Shown in pieces: positions 1 through 13,127 of a DNA stretch of 64,000 bases. This DNA is from Hormiphora californensis. Taxonomy: Eukaryota; Ctenophora; Tentaculata; Cydippida; Pleurobrachiidae. The stretch covers positions 5,536,356 to 5,600,355 of the forward strand of contig CM035359.1 of assembly GCA_020137815.1 (NCBI GenBank), written 5' to 3'. How positions within the stretch are numbered: position 1 is the first letter of the stretch; each line of letters opens with the position of its first letter. The notes beneath the pieces were generated by a model. That model saw only the letters and a list, made by a program, of their open reading frames with translations. It was not told where the DNA came from and did no database searches. The translations under genes were made by a program, and so were the position numbers.

Positions 1-1800
<1,800 letters not shown>

Positions 1801-2516
1801 ATGTTCACCATGGTTAGAGTGTTATTGGCTCTGTTTATCCTTCCCCTTCTGGCCGTCTCAAAACCAATCAGCTATGATGTTCCCCTCCGCATCCGACAAC
1901 AGAGTTCCCAATACTTTGAAACAGGTATGTTTTACTCCTTCATAAATATCTCTATACTCCTTCATAAATCTATTCGAAGTAGACAAATAATAACATCTTC
2001 TACGCCTAGACCAGATATCCAATCTTTCAGAAGGCAGCAGGCTTCAAGTAATATCTGAGGGAGTTTCCAATTCCGGTAGCCATGGCAGGCGGACTATCAC
2101 CTGCCAACTTCGAACCGATATGGAGCTGACAATCCGTGACGTCTATTGGCTGAGATGGATGGAGGAGACGAGAGAGTGGAGAAAGCAGGTTAATGTCAAC
2201 AGGATCTCCTTCAACGGACAGAGGATGACTCTTGTAATCAAGGTGATTTTCCATGGCCCTAAATTTGATTTTGAATTTGATTTTAGAGATCAGGGAAGTT
2301 CCAGTTCTATTTCCAGGAATTATATTTATTTCATTTCATTGGGAAACAATCATCTTTCTCTACGAGTCACTATCTTCACCTCGCACACTTCTTGATCCCC
2401 AGTCATTAAAACTCCATTTTTTTCAGAAGGACAGGGGAGCAGGAACGTATCTGTGCAGGGCATGCCCACGAGGGTCAGGACGTTGCGAAGAGGCCCAGGT
2501 AGATGTCGGGGAATAG
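1801..2516 (+). CDS. Small secreted single-Ig-domain protein (3 exons)
   Basis: Exons 1801-1924, 2031-2242 and 2427-2516 join in frame (426 nt, 141 aa) with GT-AG introns of 106 and 184 bp. The protein starts with a hydrophobic signal peptide (MVRVLLALFILPLLAVS). One Ig-like domain follows: first Cys in TITCQLR, core Trp in YWLRW, a MTLVIK strand, and the second Cys in the GAGTYLCRAC motif, with two extra cysteines after it. It ends soon after the domain with no transmembrane helix, so it is predicted secreted. The signal peptide, splice phases and Ig hallmarks agree with each other, which makes this a real gene rather than a chance ORF. An upstream in-frame ATG at 1678 is open but would bury the signal peptide. 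The ligand is unknown. Confidence 0.72.
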
Positions 2517-3319
2517 AATCTCTACAGCTACAACTACCAAAAACACTCTTGGATCGCCAAAAAAAAACAACTTACAATTGACTTTTTGAAATTAAATAGA
2601 ATATAGTATTTTTCTTCTTTCTTTCGCCTCCAATATGTTACCCTTTGGAACCTAGGACAATTTTACCAAAAACTGTAAGTGAGGTTGAAGGAAAGAGAGC
2701 GGGCTTGTGCCCCAATTTTATCTGTTAGGCGCTAGTTAGTTTTCACCAAACAAACAAACTATATTTTAGGTTAACAAATCAAAACCCCCGAATCAAACAC
2801 ATGGTACGTGTTTATTTGACCAAAAAAAGTGTGCAAATGTTTTGTCATTATAGGTCTTTGACCACGGATAGATGAGACAAAAGTGTGTGTGCGTTTTTGT
2901 GGACAGAAGTGTAATATTGTCCCGCTCAATAGTAGCCTGTAAATAAGATAGTTTTAAAAATGTGTCAAAACAAAATGGTTTTTAAAAGTTTCGTTTCAAC
3001 ATTTTTCGTTTATTTTTCGAAACTTCTCCCGCATTATCTTAACTATCAATTTTGTTGCAACCTTGCAGCTTCCCACCTTAATAGTCTCCGTTCGTATTTC
3101 TTCCTTTCTATATAAATATATATTTATCTCTCCTTCCTCTCCTTCCCTCTCCCTATATTCCCTCTGTTATATTAGGGGGACCTTTTATTGGTTATGCCTC
3201 CCCGATAATTCTATTTCACCCGAATTATCACGCCCTATATTTTATATTGCAATACAGCGATGTGATTATAATACTCCGGGAATCTCGGCGCTGTGATAGA
3301 GTATCACAAGGGGTAGAGG

Positions 3320-3401
<82 letters not shown>

Positions 3402-3658
3402 GAGAGAGGGAGAGATAGAAAGAGATGCATTTAGAAATAAAGATAGAAAATATAAATAAACCCCAAATATAATGCACTACGTTGTAAAGTTCAAGGCCCA
3501 AGGTCATGGTCATTGTCACTTCCTTGTGGGTCTAGGCAATTACCCTGACACAAGAGGCAAACGAGAAACCCACAAAGAAGCGAACTCCCCAGCACGTGCA
3601 ATGCTTATGGAGATCGTGAATGATTGGCCCCCGATTGGAGGGGATTGGAGATACTTAC
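2517..3658. other. Intergenic or intronic stretch with GA tract
   Basis: The stretch between the Ig gene and the last visible delta-COP exon has a GA tract at about 3325-3420. I searched the minus strand for the missing C-terminal half of the delta-COP mu-homology domain and saw nothing resembling it. No other gene is recognised. Confidence 0.5.
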
Positions 3659-4894
3659 TAACTAACGGAAGGTCCATAGAATCCGTAGTTTGGAAACGCC
3701 ATTTTAGCACCCCCACATCCGTGTTCAGAGGGAAGGGTCGTCCGGCCTGTTTCATTCTTACTACTCCAGTCTCGTTAAATGCTTTCTTATCAATGTTTGG
3801 ATGGGTCTAAAACGTGGGATTTTTATTAGTTATCAGTTTGGGAACGAATTTTTTAACCAAAATCTGAGATTTGGTGTGAACCCCCGAGAGCTAGAGATAT
3901 ACTACCTTTAGTTCACGCACTGACTTAGATGTGAACGGTTATGAACTCAGGGTGAACTCATGACTCATAGTTTATACTCGTAAAAAACCCCATACCTGAA
4001 TTTGCACTTGTCGGTTATCATTAGCGGCCACCGAAATTTGGACATTAGCCAGTTCCTCACTGGCCACTTTGAGCCACATCATTCCCTTGACCTCAAACAT
4101 GTCAACATCACCCTCTCGGTGGAGCGAGGCGAATATCGTTTCCTCTTGCCGGAGGTGCAGGGGAGAGGTGGAAACACTGAAATGTAAGGGTAGCTTAGTG
4201 GTACAGCTTCGAGAATGTTCCGAAGGTTCAGGATTCACTTCCTGGTCAAATTTGTTACTCAACAAGGTCAAACTAAGAATTTTTCGATTTGGGTTCGATT
4301 TTTTTTCTGAAATACCCCAATTTCCCAGAACCCTTGTATTGAGGGAAGGGTCTACAAATCGAGTTTCTCGGTATTGAGGGGTAAAACATAATGAATATCG
4401 TAATATGAGAACGGGGAAGAGAGATCGTTAGTTTTGTTTCACTGTGAAATGGCCACTGAATGTGATTATAATACCGGTTAATTATTGTTCCCGGAATACC
4501 ATACTCACGGTTTGGTAATGAAATTACCCCTCCACGTTAATATAGCTCACACTATAATAACAGGGGTGCTCCCAGAAACCGCCACTTGTACGTGGTAGCT
4601 AAGGGTCTATTATACAATAATGCCGCTACGTGAAGCAGTAACGGAATAATATTCCGTGCCCCTATCGTACTAGCCAGCCAACAAACAACCAATGGTAGCG
4701 ATCAGAATTGAGAATACTCACGCAGGCGCAGTGGTGGTCCTGGTAGGTTCAGCTGCTGCAATTTTATTGCCGTCCTTGACGACACCCCCATCCTTCCTAA
4801 CACTGTCCACAAAAGTATCGATGTCAGCTCCCTTCCTGCCCAGCTTCATTCCCCGACCAGAGGGCCTGAGGGGAGGGAGCAAGTAAGAGAGGGA

Positions 4895-4981
<87 letters not shown>

Positions 4982-6565
4982 GTGAGAGAGAAAGAAAGAG
5001 AGAAAGGGGGTCTGACTGAGGTTGCGATCAGATAATATATAAATGGAATTCTTGGATATATTTGTCACAGTTGTGTGATATAAAGAGGGGGTTTTATAAT
5101 GACCCAACGGAATGAGACAAGCTAATATCATCACATACTTAGGTCGAGATGCACTGGGTGTTGGGGTTGGGTTCGTAGGTAATGGCATTTCGGAGGTCTG
5201 TGTTGGAGCCATGGGTCCCGTACTCGAATTGACACTACCAATTCCTGGAATGAAATAGATACAATAATTGGGAATCAAGGTAGAAATGAAGATGACGAAT
5301 CAGATAGTAATATCCGACAACCAAAATCTTGTGATCAGCCAGTTATTGAATAATGGGATTCTCTCTTTTCTCAAATGTAAGAAACAAGTGTTTCAAACAA
5401 TTCCAAATACCTGTGGTGTAAGGGGACCTTCCTGATCTCTGTGCCTCCATCCTCTGTCTTTGCAGCTCCTTTGCCTTTTTCTTCATCTCCTCCTTTGCTT
5501 CTCGTTCTTGTGACTGTGAAAAGAGAGTGTATTACATCTTACAATTCCATTTACCCACCGCCCATCTCTTGGTGTCTGGCCAGTGGCCACACTCAGAATA
5601 ATACGAGAGCGGGGTTTACAGCTCCAATGCCGTTCATCCCTCTGCCTAATGTTAGCACTATAATAGTTATTGGTAACTGCCATCTGGTACTAGTTTCCAG
5701 ATACCAATTTCTGTGTAACGTACCTGCCGGACAGCCTGGTACACCTTCTCATCGTGACTGTCCATCTCAGTATAGGTCTTAATTTGTGCCAAGCTCACAC
5801 TTTCCCGGTATCCCAAAGCGATGATCTCGTCAAATGCGAAGATGAGCTCGAATACTTTGTCCGATACCTCCTTTTCGTCCACGTTACGGCAATATTCTGG
5901 TATCTTAGGGGAGCGAGGGAGGGTGTATATTGTATACCAAGAGTTTGCGAACATTTTAAATATAACTCGTTACAGAATCATAGTTTCACCTAGATTTTAT
6001 GAACCGTCTCTTACCACACGTGCAAAAAGCCGCAGAGTTTCAAGATCCTCAAGAATGTTACTAGCTTTAGTCGTGACCAGAACAATGTAAAGTTTGTCAA
6101 GGGGCTGGTATACATATCTGGAAAGAATTGGGTGTTTGATGTTTTATTATTCTCATTTTCTATCTGTCCTAGTTGGAACGCAACAAGGAACATCCGTACT
6201 TGTCTTTCCTGTTTCTATAGTTCAATCGAAAAACTAATTTGCATAATGAGCTTTCTAGTCGCCCCTATATATGCCTAGGGCAGCAGAATAGATGTAGTTA
6301 CCTGACGCTCTCTGTCTCAATAAATGTGTGTTGTTTGTCCGTAGTGATGAGCTTGGGGAAGGCAGAAAGAAGGCCCTCAATTCGAGATTTCGTCATCTCG
6401 ACAAACTGCCGCGAGAGGAGCACTGAAAGGGGAGATGATTAGGAATAGTAACGGTATGAAAATGTGATGAATGAGTCTATGTTGTTAGTTAGAAATCAAT
6501 TTTCACTTTTTATCTTACTTACCATTGCCCTTTCTGGTACATACGGCAGCAGCGAGTAGTACCAT
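3659..6565 (-). CDS. ARCN1: Coatomer subunit delta (delta-COP), C-terminal exons missing
   Basis: Nine exons on the minus strand stay in frame: 6565-6523, 6422-6302, 6117-6015, 5903-5724, 5513-5411, 5244-5139, 4865-4722, 4176-3996 and 3806-3659 (376 residues). The start [14 protein letters not shown] and the segments [30 protein letters not shown] and [12 protein letters not shown] match delta-COP closely. This protein is the COPI-coat subunit that works in Golgi-to-ER vesicle transport. Order: N-terminal longin-like domain (about 1-145), a charged helix rich in [11 protein letters not shown], a Pro/Thr linker, then the first part of the mu-homology domain ([18 protein letters not shown]). 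Animal delta-COP is about 510 residues, so roughly the last 130 are absent here. The final visible exon ends at a good GTAAGT donor, so the gene should continue to the left. Confidence 0.93.
4891..4988. repeat. GA/CT microsatellite in ARCN1 intron
   Basis: Nearly pure GA repeat on the plus strand. In the ARCN1 transcript it reads as CT and lies shortly upstream of the 3' splice site at 4866, so it extends the polypyrimidine tract. Confidence 0.9.
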
Positions 6566-7074
6566 GAGTGCTCAAGCTAAAAGGGGAGGTTAATTAATTA
6601 ATTATCATTCAATTAACAATTAAAATCAGTTCATAATTGCATCACGCCCCTCCCTCATCCACACATGTACTGATGTGATGTGGCAGGGGTGGGCGCGCAG
6701 TTACATCTCTCACCGCGAAGATCACTCCACTTTGCGTTGTGGCGAAACTCCGCGCGCTACGTAAAGTCATCTACCGCACACACTACATCTGTTGCAGTGT
6801 GTGACGTAACTGCCTTTACTTCGTTTGAAGAGGAATCGCGTGATGGCGAGTGGTTTAGTGTTTGAGTAACCAAAGCACCAAGTTGGGTTAGTGCTTGAGT
6901 AACCCAAGCACCAAGTTGGGCTATGGGGGATTGAAGGCTGGATGGGGGTATACTAAACAAGAATTTAGATTAACTAGGGTCCCAACTAGGCCCGTAGGAA
7001 GGAAAATGAAGGGACAGGTTGGGGATGATAAAAAAGGGGGCAAATAAAAACTTAAAAAGAATATTAAAACACGT
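6566..7074. other. ARCN1 upstream region
   Basis: Non-coding stretch between the ARCN1 start and the LRR gene stop, presumed to hold the ARCN1 promoter. It contains a short direct repeat around 6870-6920 (two copies of an AGCACCAAGTTGGG motif). No gene seen. Confidence 0.4.
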
Positions 7075-7765
7075 TCAAACATCATTACCATCTATCAATA
7101 TCAAAGACGGCTGTTTCTCTTTTACAACCCTCAAAACATCACTAAAACCGTACTGCATCAAATCACATTTCTGTCTTTTAGCCTCCCCACCAGACGCCAC
7201 TGGCTGATACTCTACAACATATATTGAATGAACAACGAAGAGGGAGTCCCCCGAAACAAATATTTGCACCCATGTAGACCGTCTTTAGAGCTGATAACCG
7301 CTCGACAACGCTGAGCAGTAGATTAAAATCCGCAATTTGATTGCCGTACAATCCTAGAAAAGTTAGTGAAGTAGGCAAAACATTGGGAGAGAATGTTGAT
7401 ATGTGGTTACTACTGAGTGTGAGCGTTTGGAGTTTATCTAAACTCGCCAAACATCCTTCCTCAACTTTTGAAATCTGGTTATGTCGGAATTCCAAGGTTT
7501 CCAAATGTTTGCACCCTTCCAGATTCTCAATGACTGAAATCTTATTGTTGCACAGGTAGAGATGCCTGAGATTTACTAACTTTCCCACACATACTGGTAC
7601 AGAGGTTAGAGCGTTCGCAGATAAACACAACCAAGTCAGGCAGTCAGGAGATATGGTAGCGAGAAGGGTGTCAGCGTTTCTGATATAGTTTCTACGAAGG
7701 GATAGTTTAGTGCAGGAGGCAGCTTGTTCGAGGGGTGATATTGAGTGAATCACCCCCACGATCAC
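7075..7765 (-). CDS. Leucine-rich-repeat protein (N-terminal exon unresolved)
   Basis: Two exons, 7765-7270 and 7211-7075, are joined by a 58-bp GT-AG intron in frame; the last exon ends in LILIDGNDV and a stop. The large exon encodes five to six LRRs with classical spacing, for example LVNLRHLYLCNNKISVIEN, LETLEFRHNQI, LQTLTLSSNHI and LTFLGLYGNQI. The arrangement of LRRs followed by a short C-terminal cap resembles small cytosolic or ciliary LRRC proteins, but I cannot assign an orthologue. The exon opens right after an acceptor-like TTACATAG and has no credible initiator ATG, so a 5' exon is missing from the model. A candidate upstream ATG peptide near 7860 does not splice in phase. Confidence 0.7.
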
Positions 7766-8102
7766 CTATGTAACAGTGGGATTTATCGAGAACAACTTCA
7801 CCTATCTTGAGGTTCAACTAAATCCAATGGTAATGGTTCATCAACTTCTGGTTCGGGCTTCATCAAGTATAAAGTTTGGAGATGGTCTCACAGCAGTTGC
7901 TGCCATGCTCGGAAATCGCTAAAAAACAGGAGGTGTTATAAGTGTGGTTAGAATAGGATCAATACAAATTATTCACGGAGAATTATAAAAATAAATAAAC
8001 TAACACATTTAAAAGATACACGATGTTTCGATCCCTTTTTTTTGAAAAAAAATCCCATATGAACAGTGTTCATTGAACACTCTGTACAAAAGAAAAATAC
8101 CC

Positions 8103-8537
8103 CTACAATTTAGCAATTATATCTCTAAAAACAGAGTAAACAGTCTTATAAGTTTCAATCTTGGCATGCTCAATAGCTCTGTCAAAGTCCATCCATTCAA
8201 CAGCCAAGTGTTCGTGTGAAAGTACAATATTTTGGTCACCCTTCAATTCGCCAAGAAAAAATGTCGATTTCTTAAACTTGCCCTCATTGCCATGGGGGTA
8301 GGAAATGGTGTGTTCATAGGCAGAATGGTGAATAATTTGATGTTTTTCAATTCCTGTTTCTTCAAAAACCTCTCGGTATGCGGTTTCAATATCACTCTCA
8401 CCCTCTTCCTGACCGCCCTTCGGCGGTGCCCACTTCCCGGATTTTATATTCTGTAGGAGTAGAATTTCCGGAGATGAGGAAATACAGGATGATCTACGAA
8501 AAAGAATAAATCCACAGGCTCGGTATCGAGTAGACAT
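8103..8537 (-). CDS. NUDT2: Nudix hydrolase, NUDT2-like (Ap4A hydrolase)
   Basis: Intronless 144-residue ORF matching the length of animal NUDT2 (about 147 aa), which asymmetrically hydrolyses diadenosine tetraphosphate to ATP and AMP. The N terminus RACGFILFRR is the family signature. The Nudix box is complete: the initial G in GGQEEGES, then TAYREVFEETGI with the REVFEE metal-binding glutamates. The substrate-site segment KWAPPKG and the LSHEHLAVEW motif also match. A second copy lies immediately upstream (8914-9330). Confidence 0.93.
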   Translation of the reverse strand: MSTRYRACGFILFRRSSCISSSPEILLLQNIKSGKWAPPKGGQEEGESDIETAYREVFEETGIEKHQIIHHSAYEHTISYPHGNEGKFKKSTFFLGELKGDQNIVLSHEHLAVEWMDFDRAIEHAKIETYKTVYSVFRDIIAKL

Positions 8538-8913
8538 CTAACAGTATATTACAACGCCATGCAGCTAGGGATAGGTGATTAGGTAAATTAGGGGGAGATT
8601 GGGTCGGTACATTACAACATTGCTATTATAAATAATTTATTTTATCTTGGAGAATACATGTTCAAAACATTGGGTCAAAATAGTGTAATATTATAATTAG
8701 CTACCTATAATTTAAGTGAGCAGAACGGTGTTGCAACCTCGTCATAGCGACTGTCTTAGTTTGGGATTAATTTGTGTTGTATGTTTTATCTGTCGGTTGT
8801 AGTCGGTGCAATTGATAAAAAAGCAAATTTATCTGCAACGTTATAAAAATCAACAAATATCCTCAACAATTCGATTGACAACTTTTGAATAAACTGTCAA
8901 AGAATGAAGGATT

Positions 8914-9330
8914 TCACATTTTAGTGATGAACTCTCTAGCGTTTGCATACAATTCCCTGAGTTCATCATATATGGCTTGAGAAATAGCTTTATCAAAACT
9001 CAACCATTCGAAGTCCCGATGCTCATTTGACAAAGTTATCCTCACATTGTTTTCAACCTCACCAAGATAAAAAGTTACCCGTTTTGTACTTCCCTTATGA
9101 GGGTAAGAAATGTTGTACTCGAAAGTAGAATGATGTCGAATCTCATGCTCCTTGATACCAGATTCTTCCCAGGTTTCTCGATAAGCCGTCTCAAGATCTG
9201 ATTCACCCGGATCTTGGCACCCCTTAGGAGGAGCCCACTCACGCGATCGACTAAAACACAGGAGTAGCATTTCAGGAGCAGGGGAACGACGGAAAATTAA
9301 AAATCCACATGCTCGGAAACGATTTGACAT
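8914..9330 (-). CDS. Nudix hydrolase, second NUDT2-like copy
   Basis: Intronless ORF; I start at MSNRFRACGF (9330) because it aligns with the start of the neighbouring copy. The open frame extends further up to 9408 without family similarity. The Nudix box is intact (GCQDPGESDLETAYRETWEE), as are EWAPPKG and LSNEHRDFEWL. It is 138 residues long, clearly a tandem paralogue of the 8103-8537 gene but well diverged, which suggests an old duplication with both copies still under selection. Confidence 0.9.
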   Translation of the reverse strand: MSNRFRACGFLIFRRSPAPEMLLLCFSRSREWAPPKGCQDPGESDLETAYRETWEESGIKEHEIRHHSTFEYNISYPHKGSTKRVTFYLGEVENNVRITLSNEHRDFEWLSFDKAISQAIYDELRELYANAREFITKM

Positions 9331-10536
9331 TTCTAAAGGTTTAGCATTTGAAATGGAAGCAATTACACATTCATTAACGGCATTACATATATATGTATAT
9401 GGGTACATGGTAGAGCAGAAGTTAGGGGTTTACACTTAGTCTAAAATAACCCCAATAAATCAGGATCCATTTTGATTTTCAGTTCGCGAGATTAGATTGC
9501 GACACTAGAACTTTGCAACAGGAAAAAAAATCCTGTGTCCAAAGTTCTAATTTTTTTGAACATACCGAGGAAATTGTCTGAGCTACATTACATAGCGGAA
9601 TTTTTCGATTTTCTAGCCATTAACACTGCTTTTCTGTTTGGAAAACTATGAAGATGGCGGAATTTGGCTACGAAAAGTTTCAGGAATGTGCAAAATGCCA
9701 TTCCTAAGGTATTAGAGGTGGATTCATCGATAACTAAGCTATAGTCTTATCAGAAAAAAATTCCACAAAATGCCGTGAAATTGCAATTTTATTTTCATTG
9801 GGTTGAACTATTTTCGGTGCGATACATTTATAAAACACGATATATATATAACACCGTCACACCCAAGGATCCCACACAGCAGTTGCTGCAGCTAAGGGAC
9901 CCGGCCCCTATGGAGGAATGTGATACACCTTTGTTGTTAAACATGTGATGGAATCGCTACTTTCTGTAGAATGCAGAACATCTTGAAAATGGTCATTTTA
10001 GGGTAGGCGTTATTGTAACCCCTGTATGCAATAAAAGGGGTGACTTCGTAATCAATTATTACACTGTCTTTGCGTGACCTGTGATTTTGGATCATATATC
10101 TCATCAAACAGTAGGTCAATATGGTTCTGACAAAAACAGTGTTGTAGACAATAGATAGATAACGGTGTAGATAAGCTTTACGTTTATTTGGCTAAAAATA
10201 TACGGTAAAAACACTAAACACGATCTAAAAAGGTGTTAGACTCGGAACGAAAGACACGCAAAACAAGAAGGACAAAGACTAGACAGATCTTCCCTCTCTA
10301 GAACGGAAGCGCCTAATGATATCCTTTAACAAGGCTACAACAGCCAACAGGACGGTACGACTTGTCAAAGAGGTGGGTCTTCAGCTTCGACTTGAAGAAA
10401 GACTCTTCTGTGCAGCTTCGAATCGATGAAATCCGATCGGAGTTCACGTTTAGAAAAAAATGCAAAGTTACTCGGGCGCCGTTATGATCTGGGTGTTTGG
10501 TGGCCTGTTCACAGGTGCACGCTTCCAAAAAAGTTG
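9331..10536. other. Intergenic stretch
   Basis: AT-rich sequence upstream of the Nudix pair. Around 9985-10060 it holds a fragment related to a dispersed motif (GGGGTGACTTCGTAA) also seen near 53960. No gene recognised. Confidence 0.4.
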
Positions 10537-12395
10537 ATTCACTAAAATGGCTCTAATCGCCAAACCACTCAACGATTTTAGCTAATTCGAGGTTTATCTG
10601 GTAGGAAATGTCTAGGCCTAACCTCAACCCAAACCCCAAGCCTAACCCTAACCCCACTTTGGCCCTAACCCTAAAAACCGTTTGTCAGCACTCGTCAAAC
10701 ACCCAGATTTCAACGCTGGCCAAGTTTCTCGGATCACATTACATCCCTCACAAGATTAAAGAGTTGCATAAATTTTTCTGTCGGTCATTTTGGAACCCGA
10801 GTTTGTGTCAAGGGTGAACATTTCAACAACAAAAAAGGGGAAAAGGGAAAAACAACAAGAATTTACTTAAACTTTGTAAAAATCTTTTATTTTTGATATT
10901 TGATTTCTACTGTATAATTTGGCATACGTTGCAGGCCCCTTATAATCGTTGCGGGGGTGCGCGCATGAGGGGGCTGCAGCGCATTCCAACTGTATAATTT
11001 ATTATATATTTTATTTTAAGGCCGATATTGGCCCCCCCCCCCCTTGGCATACGTTGCAGGCCCCTTATAATATAATATAAGGGGCCTGGAGGGAATACCG
11101 CGCTGGGGGGGAATACATAATCAATCATATCTCCGGTTCCAGATAAGGTACAGAAATCGTTTTGGTAGCGTTGGAAAGAGGAAGATAAGAGCTTTCAAAT
11201 GCAACCGGTTTCAAGTCTCTATCTTATCAGGAACAGGAGATATGAACCAAACTCCGCAAAATCGAGTGCGGTAAAATCAAAATTTGAATGAAATTTTAAA
11301 AAAGGTGTCCCTGCAGGAACCTGTGACGTCACTTTTTGAAAACAACCCATCTTTCAACGGTTATTGCTCAGCCTCCTTAAGTCCAATTAACTTCTCTCAA
11401 AAACAGCAAGGTAGATAATCGTCAGATTTAACAACTGGTGAAAGAATCAAGTCAAACGGACTACAGGAGCCAAAGTTATAAGCACCGCCGTTTTTTCGAC
11501 CGCAAAGTTATCTTCGACCCAGCCGGGCTCAGGCCAAACGCGCGCGCGGCATTCCCTCCAGTCCCCTCGTTGCGGGGGTGCGCGCATGAGGGGGCTGCAG
11601 CGCATTCCAACCCCCCCCCCCCCCCCCCGCTTTGAAAATTCCTTGAAAAGCGCTGCCTTATCCTTTTTTGATATTTTTGAGGATTGAGCTGTATGTAATG
11701 CAGCGTACTTTTGTCGCGTGTTACTTCTATGAAACGCGCGCGGCAGTCTACTCTATCGTTTTCATAAATAAAACGCCGCGCAAACGGCCGTCCGCGACTT
11801 GAAATTTCGAATTTGGCGCATTGCGACAGTTTCAAAAAATCCGACTTTACAAAGGGGAAATCCTGAATTTCCAGGAATCTCAGGTCAAGTCGTTTGAAAC
11901 GCACTTTAACTGTGCATGTGCACGGAACTTTGGGGGAATCTGGGCCTGGGTGCTTTCTGTTGCTAGAGCGGTATACGTGAAATGAATAAGAAGAGGATAA
12001 GAAGAATTATCAAGACCATGAATTAATTTATTATATGTTTCATTTTTTCTTTAGCTTTTCTCGATCACGTTTTTTAAAACGGTATACCGTTATTATTACC
12101 GGAGGGGTGATTTCATTACCAAAATGTGGGTGGGGCTGGGGGCGGAGCCCCTACAACGGGGAGTGGGGACAAGGTGCGGAGCCCCGGCGGGGGTGTCCAG
12201 GACAGAGCCTCCGCTAGCACGGCCCAGGGGCTCCGCTGCAGAAAATGCATTTCACTGTAGACCGAACTGGGTGGGTCCTGGACCCACTGGACACAGCCTT
12301 GCTTCGCCTTAGGGGTTAGGGCTTGAGATTAGGAAAACTTAAAATTAGCCAAAACTGTTGAGTGGTTCGGTAGTTAGAGCCATTTTAGTGCATGG
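10537..12395. mobile_element. Putative inverted-terminus element with telomere-like ends
   Basis: The sequence beginning CACTAAAATGGCTCTAA near 10540 returns in inverted orientation ending near 12395, with about 90 bases of imperfect match. Both ends run into telomere-like CCCTAA/TTAGGG-rich sequence (about 10615-10680 and 12305-12325). The interior repeats a GC-rich block (GGGGGTGCGCGCATGAGG at about 10955 and 11575), a second short block (GGCATACGTTGCAGGCCCC at about 10921 and 11045), and C runs of 11-18. No transposase is seen. Element boundaries are inferred only from the inverted ends. Confidence 0.4.
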
Positions 12396-13127
12396 TACTT
12401 TTTTGGCAGTACACACCTGTTACAGGTCTTTACAGGCCTTTACACAACCATCGGCTATCGGCGGCTAATCTAATCGACACAGCTGTTCTGAAAAAGGTCT
12501 CACAAAGACCTGAACTTTCGCAAAAGGGGGGGGGGGGGCTTGGGCTAGAAATTATCGGAGGGACTGGATAGATAGGACTGGGTAGTAGCGAACGGCCTCT
12601 CCCACTTCCAATTCCCGCCAAAAGTCACACGCCACCCTTAATGTACATTGTCATAGCTCCTTCATTTCACCTTCAATCAAAAAATATAAAACTGAACTGA
12701 GATTTACAAAAAACTTGAGGATCATTTTCTGATATGATTCGATTTTCTGATTTGAAGCAAAGGAGTGACAGTAACCTAAATTTCGGATGGCGTGTGACTT
12801 TTGCATGTGCATGCTCTAAGCGCTCCTACTATCTCCGACCACCGGCAACAAATACTATATCTGTGTTAAGGATTGAAATGTGACCTTAGGGAGCTGGAGA
12901 GGGGTTTTGATATTATGAATGATTTTGGTGCGGTCATGATGGCTGTGGGGGACAGAGATGGGTGGAATTTGTTAGTGAGTTACTAATCAGCTTGTTGGGA
13001 GCTTTTGGTTAGCAACTTTAACATCTGTGTCAAGGACCAAACTGCACCAAATTCCATTCCAATCCTTTGGTTTTTCTTTGTACTTTTGCCTTCTAGACTT
13101 CATGTTGTCATATAATGGTATTAATAT
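12396..13127. other. 3' flank of the lectin cluster
   Basis: No gene seen. The part from about 12905 is the conserved 3' flank of the F5/8C units and recurs near 15110, with fragments near 16530, 17400 and 18290. Confidence 0.5.

Noticed and set aside
3230-3300. Candidate last ARCN1 exon after the CT tract near 3325
   Set aside because: In the required phase it encodes a short peptide with a stop and no similarity to the delta-COP C terminus.
4188-4255. tRNA-like segment (A-box TAGCTTAGTGGT, CTTCG/CGAAG arm, GGTTCAGGATTC)
   Set aside because: The T-arm does not match the B-box consensus GGTTCGANTCC and no acceptor stem closes. At best it is a tRNA-derived SINE fragment.
7768-7862. MKPEPEVDEPLPLDLVEPQD as first exon of the LRR gene
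   Set aside because: Its donor leaves phase 2, and joining to the LRR exon gives an immediate stop across an implausible 36-bp intron.
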